A DNA stretch of 43,724 bases from Methylobacterium symbioticum. GTDB taxonomy: Bacteria > Pseudomonadota > Alphaproteobacteria > Rhizobiales > Beijerinckiaceae. The notes beneath the pieces are model-generated. The model searched no databases and was not told where the DNA came from. It saw only the letters and a program-made list of their open reading frames with translations. The stretch lies in the NCBI RefSeq assembly GCF_902141845.1, contig NZ_CABFPH010000043.1:1-43724 (forward strand), written 5' to 3'. The stretch's first letter is position 1. Every line of letters starts with the position of its first letter. Positions 1-8,947 of the stretch are shown piece after piece. Position numbers and translations under genes: made by a program.

Positions 1-767
1 CGGTCGCCCTGGGCGCCCGGCGCCACCTCGACCGGCTCGGCATCGCCCTCGATCCGGGCCTCGCCGCCGAGGCCGACCGCCTCGCGCGGGCGGGGAAGAC
101 CCCGCTCCATCTCGCCGTCGACGGGCGCCACGCCGCCGTGCTCGCGGTCGCCGATCCCGTGAAGGTGGAGGCGCGGGCGGCGGTGGCGGCCCTGCGCGCC
201 CGCGGCCTCCTCGTGGCGATGGTCACGGGCGACGACCGGCGCACCGCAGAGGAGGTGGCGCAGGAACTCGGCATCACCGAGATCTCGGCGGAGGTGCTGC
301 CCGCGGGCAAGGTCGAGGCGGTGCGTGCGCTGCGCGCAGGCCACGGGCCGGTCGCCTTCGTCGGGGACGGCATCAACGACGCCCCGGCTCTGTCCGAGGC
401 CGATGTCGGCCTCGCCATCGGCACGGGCACCGACATCGCGGTCGAGAGCGCCGATGTGGTGCTGATGGCGGGCGCGCTTGGCCCTCTCGTCGAGGCGGTG
501 GACCTGTCGCGGGCGGTGATGCGCAACATCCGCCAGAACCTGTTCTGGGCCTTCGCCTACAACGTCGCCCTGATTCCGGTGGCGGCCGGTCTGCCCGCCG
601 CCTTCGGCGGCCCGAGCCTGTCGCCGATCCTGGCGGCCGGCGCCATGGCCCTGTCGAGCCTGTTCGTGCTGGGCAACGCCCTGCGGCTGAGCCGGGCGGG
701 CACCCGGGCGGGGCCATCGCTGACAGGGCGCTCGCCGACGGAGCGCCTGGCGGAGGACGCCGCATGA
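1..767 (+). CDS. copA: Cu(+)-translocating P-type ATPase, C-terminal part (5' end outside window)
   Basis: An open frame enters from the left edge and stops at 765-767, so only about the last 255 residues are present. They cover the end of the nucleotide-binding/phosphorylation domain and the last two membrane helices. Visible P-type ATPase motifs are MVTGDD (TGD loop) and GDGINDAP, which chelates Mg in the P domain. The membrane end carries AYN in the penultimate helix and MALSS in the last one. These match the YN and MxxSS signatures of the P1B-1 Cu(+)/Ag(+) exporters; the CPC motif would lie outside the window. The last codons overlap the start of a CueR-type regulator, which supports copper export from the cytoplasm as the job. 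The copper assignment is strong family knowledge plus context. The promoter is not visible. Confidence 0.93.
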   Translation, partial: VALGARRHLDRLGIALDPGLAAEADRLARAGKTPLHLAVDGRHAAVLAVADPVKVEARAAVAALRARGLLVAMVTGDDRRTAEEVAQELGITEISAEVLPAGKVEAVRALRAGHGPVAFVGDGINDAPALSEADVGLAIGTGTDIAVESADVVLMAGALGPLVEAVDLSRAVMRNIRQNLFWAFAYNVALIPVAAGLPAAFGGPSLSPILAAGAMALSSLFVLGNALRLSRAGTRAGPSLTGRSPTERLAEDAA

Positions 768-1219
768 GTGCCGAGACGGTCACCATCGGCGAGGCGGCCC
801 GGCGCAGCGGCGTCTCGGCCAAGATGATCCGCTGGTACGAGGAGACCGGGCTGCTGCCGCCGGCCCTGCGCTCGGACTCGGGCTATCGCCATTACAGCGA
901 GGCCGATCTCCACACCCTGCGCTTCGTGCGGCGGGCCCGCGATCTCGGCTTCAGCGTCGAGGCCATCGCCGAGTTGCTCGCCCTCTGGCACGACCGGGCG
1001 CGGCCGAGCGCCAGCGTCAAGGCGATCGCGCAGGATCAGGTCGCGGATCTGCGCCGCCGCATCGCCGAGCTGGAGGGCATGGCCCGCACCCTGGAGCGGC
1101 TGGCCGAGGCCTGCTGCGGCGATTCCCGGCCCGATTGCCCGATCCTCGACGATCTCGCGGCCGGCGACGCCGCTCCACCGCCCCGACGTCGGCGCCGGCC
1201 CGGCCTGCCGGGCCGTTGA
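764..1219 (+). CDS. cueR: MerR-family copper-responsive regulator, CueR-like
   Basis: A 151-residue MerR-family protein that starts inside the end of the copper ATPase gene (ATGA overlap), so the two are translationally coupled. The N-terminal winged helix reads [20 protein letters not shown], followed by the wing [12 protein letters not shown] and a dimerisation helix around residues 80-110. The metal-binding loop is [13 protein letters not shown]. Its first and last Cys are eight residues apart, as in E. coli CueR (C112/C120), and a Ser in RPSASVK sits where CueR has Ser77; both mark +1 ion sensors. One extra Cys follows the first ligand. The C-terminus is an unusual Pro/Arg-rich tail (about 20 residues) absent from E. 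coli CueR. It presumably activates the upstream ATPase promoter by DNA distortion when Cu(+) binds; that operator is outside the window. Confidence 0.92.
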   Translation: MSAETVTIGEAARRSGVSAKMIRWYEETGLLPPALRSDSGYRHYSEADLHTLRFVRRARDLGFSVEAIAELLALWHDRARPSASVKAIAQDQVADLRRRIAELEGMARTLERLAEACCGDSRPDCPILDDLAAGDAAPPPRRRRRPGLPGR

Positions 1220-1284
1220 CGCGGGATCTGGCCTCCCGTTTGCTCGTCATCCGCCGGCCAAGCTGACCAGCCTCGCAGGGACCC

Positions 1285-2460
1285 ATGCCCGCCATCGATC
1301 GGATCCAGGACTTCGCCGACGAGATCGTCGCATGGCGGCAGGACCTGCACGCCCACCCCGAACTCCTCTACGACGTGCACCGCACGGCGGCCTTCGTGGC
1401 CGAGAAGCTCACCGCCTTCGGCTGCGACGAGGTCGTCACCGGGATCGGACGCACCGGCGTCGTCGGCGTCATCCGGGGCAGGGGCGGGCGCTCGAACCGG
1501 GCGATCGGCCTGCGCGCCGATATGGACGCCCTGCCGATCCAGGAGGTGCGCGACCTAGCCTACCGCTCGACCGTGCCCGGCACGATGCACGCCTGCGGGC
1601 ATGACGGGCACACCGCGATGCTGCTCGGCGCCGCGCGCTATCTCGCCGAGACCCGCGACTTCGACGGGCAGGCGGTGCTGATCTTCCAGCCTGCCGAGGA
1701 GGGCGGCGGTGGCGGCGAGGCGATGGTCGAGGACGGGCTGATGGAGCGCTTCGGCATCGCATCGGTCTATGGCATGCACAACATCCCCGGCCTGCCGCTC
1801 GGGCAGTTCGCGATCCGGCCTGGGCCGATCATGGCCTCGACCGACCGCTTCACCCTGACCATCGAGGGGCGCGGCGGCCACGCCGCCCTGCCGCAGCACG
1901 CCGTGGACAGCGTCGTGGTGGCGAGCCACGTGATCATCGCCCTGCAATCGATCGTGTCGCGCAACCTCGACCCGCTGCAATCGGCCGTGGTCTCGGTCTG
2001 CACCCTCGATGCGGGCGAGGCCTTCAACGTGCTGCCCCAGACCGTCACCATGCGCGGCACCATGCGGGCGCTGTCGCAGCCGGTGCGCGAGGCGATCAAG
2101 GAGCGGATCACGGCCCTGGTCGAGGGCGTCGCCCGCTCCTTCGGGGCGGTCGGCAGCGTCGATTTCGGCTCGAGCTACCCGGTCACCGAGAACGACCCGG
2201 ACGAGGCCAGCTTCATGGCCGACGTGGCGGCAGGCCTCGTGGGCGACGACAAGGTCGAGCGCGCCGTGGCCCCGATGATGGCGGCGGAGGACTTCTCCTA
2301 CATGCTCGGCCGCCGGCCGGGCGCCTACCTGTTCATCGGCAACGGCGACAGCGCCGCGCTGCACCACCCGCACTACGACTTCAACGACGCGGCCGCGCCC
2401 ATCGGCGCCGCCTTCTGGGCACGCCTCGTCGAGACCGGGCTGGCGAAGCGGGCAGGTTGA
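1285..2460 (+). CDS. M20 family amidohydrolase (hippurate hydrolase/aminoacylase type)
   Basis: A 391-residue cytoplasmic metallohydrolase of the M20D amidohydrolase group, which removes acyl groups from N-acyl amino acids or related amides. The N-terminus WRQDLHAHPELLYDVHRTA and the block GLRADMDALPIQE are typical. Metal ligands are visible in HACGHDGHTAML and QPAEEGGGGG, and the dimerisation-domain motif GRGGHAALPQHAVD follows. Near the end, MMAAEDFSYML and HHPHYDFND supply the remaining conserved ligands. Length is normal for the family, and the start is preceded by an AGGGACC ribosome-binding site. It lies 65 bases after the cueR-like gene on the same strand but has no obvious functional link to copper. 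Substrate cannot be told from sequence: hippurate, N-acetyl amino acids and indole conjugates are all possible. Confidence 0.9.
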   Translation: MPAIDRIQDFADEIVAWRQDLHAHPELLYDVHRTAAFVAEKLTAFGCDEVVTGIGRTGVVGVIRGRGGRSNRAIGLRADMDALPIQEVRDLAYRSTVPGTMHACGHDGHTAMLLGAARYLAETRDFDGQAVLIFQPAEEGGGGGEAMVEDGLMERFGIASVYGMHNIPGLPLGQFAIRPGPIMASTDRFTLTIEGRGGHAALPQHAVDSVVVASHVIIALQSIVSRNLDPLQSAVVSVCTLDAGEAFNVLPQTVTMRGTMRALSQPVREAIKERITALVEGVARSFGAVGSVDFGSSYPVTENDPDEASFMADVAAGLVGDDKVERAVAPMMAAEDFSYMLGRRPGAYLFIGNGDSAALHHPHYDFNDAAAPIGAAFWARLVETGLAKRAG

Positions 2461-2497
2461 GGCGAAGGCCAAGCCATCGGAGCGGCTCGCCTCGGAT

Positions 2498-2585
2498 CCC
2501 CTCGCCCCGACCGAAGTCGGGCTTGCCCGACTTCGGTTCCACGTTGCCGATCCCGGGCAAGCCCGAGATCGGTCGGGGGAGAGGG
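2498..2585. repeat. REP-like element with two hairpins (cloverleaf), copy 1
   Basis: Between the M20 gene and the convergent small gene lie two long hairpins. The first has perfect 12-base arms (2511-2522 and 2525-2536) with a TT loop and core TCGGGCTTGCCCGA. The second (2547-2558 and 2561-2572) has 12-base arms with one mismatch and an AA loop. CCCCGACC (2505-2512) and GGTCGGGG (2571-2578) can pair to close both into a cloverleaf. A second element of the same design lies at 17503-17577. It probably also acts as a bidirectional terminator here. Confidence 0.75.
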
Positions 2586-2688
2586 ATGGGCAGCCGGCCA
2601 GAGTGAGCCCAAATCGGACAGCGACGAGCCCGCCGCGGCGGGGGCCGGGCGGGCTCGCGGGGTCGAGACGGCGCGGGACCGCCTCGGC

Positions 2689-3105
2689 CTAATCGACGAT
2701 CTCGACGATGCGGTGCCCGCGATCGACCAGGACCGGCTGCTCGTTGACGATGGTGTAGCGGTAACCGGGCCGTACGCGATACTCGGTCGGCACCTCGTAA
2801 TAGGTCACACCATCATCCGGCAGCACGGTGCCGACGCGGACGGGGCCGCCCCAGCTGTAGGAGCTGACATTCCGCTCGCGCACATAGGTGCGGAAGCGCG
2901 GGCGGTCGTCGATGCCGAGGATGCCGCCGACGGTGCCCGTGGCCGCACCGACCGCGCCGCCGACGATCCCGCCGATCGGGCCGGCTGCGTCCGCGCCGAC
3001 CTCGGCGCCCTCGGCGGCGCCGCGCAGGGTGCCCTGGGCCTGGGCCGCGGCCGGCAGGGCGAGGGCGGCGGCAGCCGCCAGGGTGAGAAGAAGCTTGTTC
3101 GTCAT
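2689..3105 (-). CDS. Exported DUF1236-type protein
   Basis: A 138-residue protein with a clear Sec signal peptide (MTNKLLLTLAAAAALALPAA, cleavage probably after AQA, about residue 23). A Gly/Ala-rich stretch follows (about residues 30-65, GGIVGGAVGAATGTVGGILG) that resembles a glycine-zipper segment. The C-terminal part ends in YRYTIVNEQPVLVDRGHRIV, the recognisable DUF1236 motif common in Rhizobiales envelope proteins. The start is supported by AGGAG seven to eleven bases upstream. No function is established for the family; periplasmic or surface location is inferred from the signal peptide. It stands alone on the minus strand, convergent with the M20 gene and followed by a second small exported protein in the same direction. 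Confidence 0.85.
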   Translation of the reverse strand: MTNKLLLTLAAAAALALPAAAQAQGTLRGAAEGAEVGADAAGPIGGIVGGAVGAATGTVGGILGIDDRPRFRTYVRERNVSSYSWGGPVRVGTVLPDDGVTYYEVPTEYRVRPGYRYTIVNEQPVLVDRGHRIVEIVD

Positions 3106-3240
3106 GATGGATCGGCTCCTCTGCAGAGCGGGCCCTCGGGCCGGGCCGGGTTCCGGCTCGGCGGTCGGGGGCGGGTCAGAGCGGCAATTCGGAGCGGCGC
3201 CCGCCTGAGGCAGGCCGGGCGCGGCTCCGCGTCAGGCCGC

Positions 3241-3486
3241 TCAGTTGCAGCCTTCCTTGTGGACGGTCTTGGAATTGCCCATGCCGTCCTCCTTGTGGAC
3301 GGTCTTCGAGCCGCAATCGACGGTTCCGGTGGTGATGTCGCGATGCTCGACAACCCCTTCGCGGCGCTCGACCGCGACGCTCGGGCCGCTGTCGCGGCGG
3401 ACCACGGTCGTTTCCTCGGCGCTCGCGCCGGTCGACAGTCCGGCGAGGCCCACGAGAGCGGCGCCCGCAATGAACAGCATACGCAT
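3241..3486 (-). CDS. Small exported protein with a duplicated KTVHKE motif
   Basis: An 81-residue protein. I chose the ATG at 3486 because an AGAGGAGA ribosome-binding site lies just upstream; a longer open frame to 3603 exists but lacks that support. A signal peptide (MRMLFIAGAALVGLAGLSTG, cleaved near ASA) leaves a mature protein of about 58 residues. It begins with charged VVRRDSGPSVAVERREG and ends with KTVHKEDGMGNSKTVHKEGC. The KTVHKE motif appears twice and two Cys are present (VDCGS and EGCN), which could form one disulphide. I know no function for it. It is probably periplasmic and transcribed separately from, or ahead of, the DUF1236 gene. Confidence 0.72.
   Translation of the reverse strand: MRMLFIAGAALVGLAGLSTGASAEETTVVRRDSGPSVAVERREGVVEHRDITTGTVDCGSKTVHKEDGMGNSKTVHKEGCN
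3254..3306 (-). repeat. Direct 17-base repeat coding for KTVHKE
   Basis: The 17 bases at 3254-3270 recur exactly at 3290-3306, 36 bases apart and in the same reading frame. They encode the two KTVHKE copies of the small exported protein. The exact identity at DNA level suggests a recent duplication or selection against drift. Confidence 0.8.
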
Positions 3487-3603
3487 GAAGGGTCTCCTCT
3501 GATGCCGTCGCGATGGGTGCGACACAAGCTGCGGCAAGAACGCCAGCCTGCTCGTTTCCGTTCCGGACTTTTTCTTCGGTCTCCGAACGGTCGATTTGCA
3601 CAC

Positions 3604-3975
3604 AACTGAACCGCGTCGCGCCTATTCATGCGGGACCGTGGCTCATGCCGACGGCATGATCCGGCTGCCCGCGGGCCGATGCCGCCAGCACACGGATCGG
3701 CGCCCGTGCGACACCAAGCCCCTGCATTGAATTCACGTCGACGTGATCGGATTCACATCTGATCGATCCTGCCACTATCGGGCGAATACTTTCAATGTAA
3801 AATCCACATTATCCGATAAAGCCCGACCATTCGATGTATCGAACTGCCATGCGCTGCTTGCACCGCAAGCAGCGCCGCGACCGGCCAGGCTATTGGCATC
3901 GGCACAATTTGGGCGACAACGCTCCTTTAATCATCCTCTGGCATTCAAAATGCGAAACACACAGAGGATCGCCCG
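3604..3975. promoter_or_regulatory. AT-richer intergenic control region with palindromes
   Basis: No gene is convincing in these 370 bases. Composition falls well below the surrounding GC from about 3720 to 3960. Two perfect palindromes are present: TCACGTCGACGTGA at 3733-3746 and TTCGATGTATCGAA at 3830-3843. The hexamer ATTCAC occurs twice (3731 and 3751), one copy overlapping the first palindrome. An AGAGGA ribosome-binding site precedes the GTG start at 3976. This is probably the promoter/operator region of the TRAP binding protein-chemoreceptor pair; which regulator binds is unknown. Confidence 0.5.
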
Positions 3976-4959
3976 GTGCCCGGACGCTTGAGAATCGCTG
4001 CCGCCTTGCTCGGGCTCTGCTCGATTTTCGGGGCACCCCGGGCCGAGGCACAGGAGCGGGTGCTGCGGCTCGGCTATCTGTTCTCGCAGAGCTCACAGCT
4101 CGGAGCGGGCGCCGAGCGCTTCGCCAGCGAGGTCGCCAAGCGCACGGGCGGCAGCTACCGGGTCGAGCTCTATCCGAACGGCACGGTCGGCGGCGAGGTC
4201 GAGACGGCCGAGGAACTCCGCCAGGGCCATCTCGACATCGCCTTCATCACCAGCGCGCCGTTCTCCGGCATCATCCCGGATTTCGGCGTCTTCGACATTC
4301 CGTTCCTGTTCCGCGACGCGCGCCACGCGCACGCGGTCTTCGACGGCCCGATCGGCCAGGACTACCTGCGGAAGTTCCAGCAGAAGGGGCTCGTCGCGCT
4401 CGCCTGGGGCGAGAACGGCATGCGGCACATCACCAATGCGAAGCGGGCCGTGACGACGCCCGAGGACCTCAAGGGTCTCTCGATGCGGGTGCCGCAATCC
4501 GACATCATGCTGGCTGGCTTCCGCGCCTTCGGCGTCAAGGCCGAGCCGCTCGCCTTCCCGGCCCTCTACGGCGCCCTGCAATCGGGCCGCTTCGACGGCC
4601 AGGAGAACCCGATCGCGGTGATCACCGCCTCGCATTTCGAGAAGGTCCAGACCCATCTGACGCTGAGCGGCCACGTCTATTCCTGGGCCGCGATGATCAT
4701 GTCGAAATCCGCCTGGGACGCGCTCGGCCCCGCCGAGCAGAAGGCCTTCGTGGAGGCCGCCAAGGCTGCGGGCCAGGTCTCCCGCGAGGTCGCCGGCCGC
4801 GCCGAGATCGAGGGCGTCGAGTCCCTGCGCAAGGCGGGGATGAACGTGGTCGCAACCGTCGACCGCGCGGCCTTCGAGCGGAGCCTCCAGACCACCACGG
4901 CCGAGTTCAGCAAGACCTTCGGCGCCGAGACCATCCGGCAGATCAAGTCCGTCCGCTGA
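3976..4959 (+). CDS. TRAP-type (DctP family) periplasmic substrate-binding protein, orphan
   Basis: A 327-residue DctP-family solute-binding protein starting at GTG, with a signal peptide ending near APRAEAQ (about residue 25). Family hallmarks are visible: LYPNGTVGGEVETAEELRQG, the segment IPFLFRDARHAHAVFDG, NAKRAVTTPEDLKGLSMRVP with the conserved Arg that binds carboxylates, and FDGQENPI before the C-terminal lobe. Such proteins bind organic acids in the periplasm for a DctQM membrane partner. No DctQ or DctM gene is nearby. Instead a chemoreceptor begins 21 bases after the stop, so the two are probably co-transcribed. The protein may therefore present a ligand to that receptor, or serve a permease encoded elsewhere. 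Ligand unknown; a C4-dicarboxylate or other organic acid is likely from the family. Confidence 0.9.
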   Translation: MPGRLRIAAALLGLCSIFGAPRAEAQERVLRLGYLFSQSSQLGAGAERFASEVAKRTGGSYRVELYPNGTVGGEVETAEELRQGHLDIAFITSAPFSGIIPDFGVFDIPFLFRDARHAHAVFDGPIGQDYLRKFQQKGLVALAWGENGMRHITNAKRAVTTPEDLKGLSMRVPQSDIMLAGFRAFGVKAEPLAFPALYGALQSGRFDGQENPIAVITASHFEKVQTHLTLSGHVYSWAAMIMSKSAWDALGPAEQKAFVEAAKAAGQVSREVAGRAEIEGVESLRKAGMNVVATVDRAAFERSLQTTTAEFSKTFGAETIRQIKSVR

Positions 4960-4980
4960 ACCGCAAGGGAAGCTCCGCCG

Positions 4981-6972
4981 ATGACCATTCTCCGTCTCGA
5001 CCGCCTCTCGGTCGCGCAGCGCATCCTGGCCGGCTTCGGCGTGGTGCTCCTCCTTCTCACCGCCTCGGCGCTCGTCACCTTCGGCAGCGTCAGCGCGCTC
5101 AACGGCGAGATCGAGGGCGCCAATGCCCGCGTGCAGGCCGCCGAGAGCGCCAGCGCCTTCGAGCTGCAGCTGAACGGCGTGCGCCGCCTCGTGCTCAACT
5201 ACATGCGCACCGAGCAGGGCGAGATGCTGGCCGATCTGAAGGCCGGACTCGCCAAGCTCACCGCCGAGGGTGATCGCAACGCGGCCTCGGGCGGCGCGCA
5301 GGCCGCGGCGATCCAGGCCAGGGCGCACGACTATGCCCGCAGCGCCGAGGCCATGATCGCGGTCATCCAGGCGCGCAAGGCGGCGCTGGCGGACCTCGCC
5401 AAGCAGGGCATCGCCCTCTCGAACGCGGGCTACGCCATGGCGACCCGCGCCGGCGACGACCCGGCGCTCGCGGAGGCCGCCTTCCGGGCCGACCGCGCGC
5501 TGCAGAGCAGCCTCGCGGCCGCGCAGACCTTCCGCTCCAGCAACAACCCGGCCGACGCGAACACCGCGAGCGTCGAGTTCGCCCGCTACGGGCGCGAGCT
5601 CGCCGCGCTCACCCGGCTCGATGGCGCGGGCGCGCTCCAGGCCTCGCTCAAGGTGGCCAACGCCAAGCTCGGACCGCTGAAGACGGCGCTCGACGGCGTG
5701 ATCAACGGCGCGGGCGCCCTCGCCGCCGCCGACCAGGACCTCAGGACGATCGGCGATTCCCTCGTCGGGCTGGGCAGCGCCCTGCGCGAAGCCGCGGTCG
5801 GCGACCAGCGCCAGATCATGGCCTCGATGACCGAGAATGCCGGCCGGCTCCGGTTCCTCGTGATCGCCATCGGCGCGGTTGCCCTCGTCATCGGCGGGCT
5901 GCTCGCCTGGCGCGTCGGCCGCGGCGTCTCGCAGCCGGTCTCCGCCATGACGGTCACGATGGAGCGGCTGGCCGCGGGCGACTACGCCGTGGCCGTGCCG
6001 GGCGCCGACCGCGGCGACGAGCTCGGCGCCATGGCCCGCACCGTCACGGTGTTCAAGGAGGCCCTGATCGCCAAGGCGCGCGCCGACGCGGAGGCCGCCG
6101 ACGAGGCCGACGCCAAGATGCGGCGCGCCAACCATCTCGACGCCCTGACCAAGGCTTTCGAGGCCAATGTCTCGGTCCTGACGCAAGGGCTCGCCGGGGC
6201 GGCGACCGAGATGGAGGCCACCGCCCAGGCCATGGCGAGCACGGCCGAGCAGACCACGCGCCAGTCCACCACCGCCATGCGGGCGGCCGAGCACACCTCG
6301 GCCAACGTGCAGACGGTCGCCGCGGCGAGCGAGCAGATGTCGGCCTCGATCACCGAGATCACCCAGCAGGCCGGGCAATCGGCCCGCATCGCCCAAGAGG
6401 CCGCTGACGCCGCGCGCCGCACCGACGGCCTCGTGCGCCAGCTCGCCAGCGCGGCCGAGCGCATCGACACGGTGATCGCCCTGATCAACTCCATCGCCGG
6501 CCAGACCAACCTTCTGGCGCTCAACGCCACGATCGAGGCGGCCCGCGCCGGGGAGGCGGGCCGGGGCTTCGCCGTGGTCGCGGCGGAGGTGAAGGAACTC
6601 GCCGGCCAGACCACCCGCGCCACCGAGGAGATCGCCGGCCAGATCGGCGCGATCCAGCAGGCGAGCCACCAATCCGTCGAGGCGATCCGCAGCATCGGCC
6701 AGACCATCGCGGAGATGGCCGCCGTCTCGAACGCCATCGCCGCCGCGATGGAGGAGCAGGGCGCCGCGACCCACGAGATCGCCCGCAACGTCCAGGAGGC
6801 CGCGAGCGGCACCGGTGCGGTCGCCGGCAGCATCGCCGACGTGCGCCACGGCGCGGGCTCGACGGGGGCCGCCGCAGCCCAGGTGCTCGGCGCCGCGCAG
6901 GAACTGTCGCGCCACTCCGAGAACCTGCGCCAGGAGGTCGGCACCTTCCTGATGGGCGTGAAGGCCGCCTGA
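4981..6972 (+). CDS. Methyl-accepting chemotaxis protein with large helical periplasmic domain
   Basis: A 663-residue transmembrane chemoreceptor. A short cytoplasmic N-terminus leads to TM1 (about residues 21-38). Then comes a periplasmic region of roughly 250 residues that is nearly all helix-forming, the size expected for a helical bimodular (HBM) sensor. TM2 is near residues 290-312 ([19 protein letters not shown]), followed by HAMP (about 313-365) and a full methylation/signalling hairpin. The tip includes [20 protein letters not shown] and [16 protein letters not shown] (about residues 503-541), so CheA/CheW contacts look intact. No CheR-binding pentapeptide is seen at the C-terminus. 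It follows the DctP gene by 21 bases with an AAGGGAAG ribosome-binding site, suggesting a binding protein-receptor pair. HBM assignment is inferred from length and helicity only. Confidence 0.92.
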   Translation: MTILRLDRLSVAQRILAGFGVVLLLLTASALVTFGSVSALNGEIEGANARVQAAESASAFELQLNGVRRLVLNYMRTEQGEMLADLKAGLAKLTAEGDRNAASGGAQAAAIQARAHDYARSAEAMIAVIQARKAALADLAKQGIALSNAGYAMATRAGDDPALAEAAFRADRALQSSLAAAQTFRSSNNPADANTASVEFARYGRELAALTRLDGAGALQASLKVANAKLGPLKTALDGVINGAGALAAADQDLRTIGDSLVGLGSALREAAVGDQRQIMASMTENAGRLRFLVIAIGAVALVIGGLLAWRVGRGVSQPVSAMTVTMERLAAGDYAVAVPGADRGDELGAMARTVTVFKEALIAKARADAEAADEADAKMRRANHLDALTKAFEANVSVLTQGLAGAATEMEATAQAMASTAEQTTRQSTTAMRAAEHTSANVQTVAAASEQMSASITEITQQAGQSARIAQEAADAARRTDGLVRQLASAAERIDTVIALINSIAGQTNLLALNATIEAARAGEAGRGFAVVAAEVKELAGQTTRATEEIAGQIGAIQQASHQSVEAIRSIGQTIAEMAAVSNAIAAAMEEQGAATHEIARNVQEAASGTGAVAGSIADVRHGAGSTGAAAAQVLGAAQELSRHSENLRQEVGTFLMGVKAA

Positions 6973-7012
6973 AACCGCGGATCCCGAAGGGACTGGGTCC
7001 CGTCGGTCGAGT

Positions 7013-7077
7013 GCCGGGGCGACGCCCCGGCTTGTTCCGGGCTCTGCCCGGACCCGCGAGAGGGATGATCCCTCTCG
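7013..7077. repeat. Triple-hairpin intergenic element between convergent genes
   Basis: Three perfect inverted repeats lie end to end: 7013-7031 (8-base arms, GAC spacer), 7036-7052 (7-base arms, TCT spacer) and 7057-7077 (10-base arms, one-base spacer). They separate the chemoreceptor (+) from the HAD gene (-). The CCGGGCTCTGCCCGG type is, from memory, common between genes in Methylobacterium. It probably folds in both transcripts and acts as a bidirectional terminator. Confidence 0.7.
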
Positions 7078-7086
7078 ACACCCGGA

Positions 7087-7773
7087 TCAGCAGGCGAGTT
7101 GGTCGGCCAGCTCCGCGAGGTCGCCTGCCGCGTAGGTGACGGGCAGGCCGGGCGCCGTCTCGCCGCCCGCCGGGCCGTGCTCGCGCGGTCGGGCGATATG
7201 GGCGGTGGCGAGGCCCTCCGCGGCGGCGGCGGCGAGATCGCTCGAATGGGCCGCGACCATCAGGGTCTCGTCCGGCGCGAAGCCGAAGGCGGCGACCGCG
7301 TCGCGATAGACCGCCGGCATCGGCTTGTAGGCGCGGGAATAGCCGGCCCCGAGGATCGCGTCGAAGGGCAGGCGGTTGCGCCGGGCGAGATCGACGGCGA
7401 GCCGCACATGCCCGTTCGAGGCCGGAGCGAGGAGATGGCGCGTCGCGAGCCGCGCCATCGCGGCGGGAACCTCGGGCCAGGCATCGAGCCGGTGCCAGGC
7501 CTGGACCAGCTCCGCGGCCACCGCCTCCGACAGGGGCGGCAGGCCGAGCTGCGCCACGATTGCGGGCAGGGATTCGGCGTGCAGCACGTCGAGATCGACG
7601 TAAGCGCGGGCGCCCGAGCGCACCGTCTCCAGGGAGGGCTGGTAGCGGGCGCGCCACGCATCGGCGAAGGCGCCCCCATCGACACCCGGGATCAGGCGCT
7701 CCGCCTCGCGCGCCACGCCGGAGCGCCAGTCCACCAGCGTTCCGAAGACGTCGAAGACGAGCGCCCTGATCAT
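7087..7773 (-). CDS. HAD-superfamily hydrolase, haloacid dehalogenase type II-like
   Basis: A 228-residue cytoplasmic HAD-fold protein. Motif I is DVFGTLVDWR (nucleophile Asp at about residue 8), motif II lies in PASNGHVRLA (Ser/Asn), and motif III Lys is in SRAYKPMP. Motif IV is the variant MVAAHSSDLAAA. The type II 2-haloacid dehalogenases have the same order and the DxFGTL signature, but the HSSDL segment differs from the SNAWD of proven L-2-haloacid dehalogenases, so dehalogenase activity is uncertain and phosphatase activity is possible. The ATG at 7773 was chosen because motif I begins directly after it; the frame stays open far upstream but only as a shadow of trpS. It starts 20 bases after the trpS stop, so it is likely the second gene of a trpS operon. 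Confidence 0.85.
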   Translation of the reverse strand: MIRALVFDVFGTLVDWRSGVAREAERLIPGVDGGAFADAWRARYQPSLETVRSGARAYVDLDVLHAESLPAIVAQLGLPPLSEAVAAELVQAWHRLDAWPEVPAAMARLATRHLLAPASNGHVRLAVDLARRNRLPFDAILGAGYSRAYKPMPAVYRDAVAAFGFAPDETLMVAAHSSDLAAAAAEGLATAHIARPREHGPAGGETAPGLPVTYAAGDLAELADQLAC

Positions 7774-7793
7774 GGCGTCCTCCGTTGGCCGTC

Positions 7794-8858
7794 CTATCCG
7801 ACGGCGCTCAGCCGCGGCCCGCGCCGCACGAAGCCGACGATGTCCTTCACGGCGGCCAGCGTCGGGGCCGCGATCGCCTCGGCGCGCTCGGCCCCATCCG
7901 CCAGCACCGCGTCGATATGGGCGGGATCGGCGGTGAGCCGCTTCATCTCGGCATTGATCGGCGCGAGCTTCTCGACGGCCAGATCGACGAGGGCGCCCTT
8001 GAAGGCCGAGAACTGCGCGCCGCCATACTGCTGCAGCACGGCCTCGCGCGTCGTCTCCGAGAGCGCCGCGAAGATGCCCACGAGATTGTCGGCCTCGGGC
8101 CGGCCCTTCAGCCCCTCGGTCTCGGAGGGGAGGGCGTCCGGGTCGGTCTTGGCCTTGCGCACCTTCTGGGCGATCAGGTCGGAATCGTCGGTGAGATTGA
8201 TGCGCGAATTGTCGGACGGGTCCGACTTCGACATCTTCTTCGCGCCGTCGCGCAGGGACATAACGCGGGCCGCAGGTCCGCCGATCAGCGGCTCGGTCAG
8301 CGGGAAGAAGCCCTCGCCATGGCCGTGGGCGCTGATCGACGCGCCGAAATCGGTGTTGAACTTCTGCGCGATGTCGCGGGTCAGCTCCAGGTGCTGCTTC
8401 TGGTCCTCGCCCACGGGGACATGCGTTGCCCGGTAGGCCAGGATGTCGGCGGCCATCAGCACGGGATAGTCGTAGAGGCCGATGCTCGCGTTCTCGCGGT
8501 CCTTGCCGGCCTTGTCCTTGAACTGGGTCATGCGGTTCAGCCAGCCGAGGCGGGCGACGCAGTTGAAGATCCAGGCCAGCTCCGCGTGCTGCGGCACCTG
8601 GCTCTGGTTGAACACGATGCTCCGCTTCGGGTCGATGCCGGCGGCGAGGAAGGCGGCCGTGACCTCGCGGATCTGGCCGCGCAGGGCCTCCGGGTCCTGC
8701 CAGAGGGTGATCGCGTGCATGTCGACCACGCAGTAGAGGCACTGCGCGTCACGCGCCTGCATCTCCACGAAGCGCTTGATGGCACCGAGATAATTGCCGA
8801 GATGCAGGTTCCCGGTCGGCTGGACGCCGGAGAACACCAGTTCCTTGAACGCAGCCAT
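7794..8858 (-). CDS. trpS: Tryptophanyl-tRNA synthetase
   Basis: A 354-residue class Ic aminoacyl-tRNA synthetase that charges tRNA-Trp in the cytoplasm. The protein begins [20 protein letters not shown], in which GNLHLGNY is the HIGH-type motif. [16 protein letters not shown] and [16 protein letters not shown] follow and shape the Trp/ATP pocket. The KMSKS motif is [14 protein letters not shown] around residues 205-215. The C-terminal helical anticodon-binding region includes [10 protein letters not shown]. Length fits bacterial TrpRS (about 330-355). I chose the ATG at 8858 because homology starts there; the frame runs on upstream without support. I see no leader peptide or T-box upstream, so no clue to regulation. 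Confidence 0.97.
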   Translation of the reverse strand: MAAFKELVFSGVQPTGNLHLGNYLGAIKRFVEMQARDAQCLYCVVDMHAITLWQDPEALRGQIREVTAAFLAAGIDPKRSIVFNQSQVPQHAELAWIFNCVARLGWLNRMTQFKDKAGKDRENASIGLYDYPVLMAADILAYRATHVPVGEDQKQHLELTRDIAQKFNTDFGASISAHGHGEGFFPLTEPLIGGPAARVMSLRDGAKKMSKSDPSDNSRINLTDDSDLIAQKVRKAKTDPDALPSETEGLKGRPEADNLVGIFAALSETTREAVLQQYGGAQFSAFKGALVDLAVEKLAPINAEMKRLTADPAHIDAVLADGAERAEAIAAPTLAAVKDIVGFVRRGPRLSAVG

Positions 8859-8947
8859 CGCGTGGCTTTCCCCGCCTGAACAGACCCGCGGAGCGCCGCG
8901 GGATCCGGCTTCTGACCCGGCGGCGCCGCTGGGGTCAAGGCTGGCGC

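Noticed and set aside
4093..6915. A 940-codon open frame on the minus strand opposite the TRAP protein and chemoreceptor
   Set aside because: It is a shadow caused by strong GC third-base bias: composition is Gly/Ala/Arg/His/Asp repeats without domain, while the plus strand encodes two clear families.
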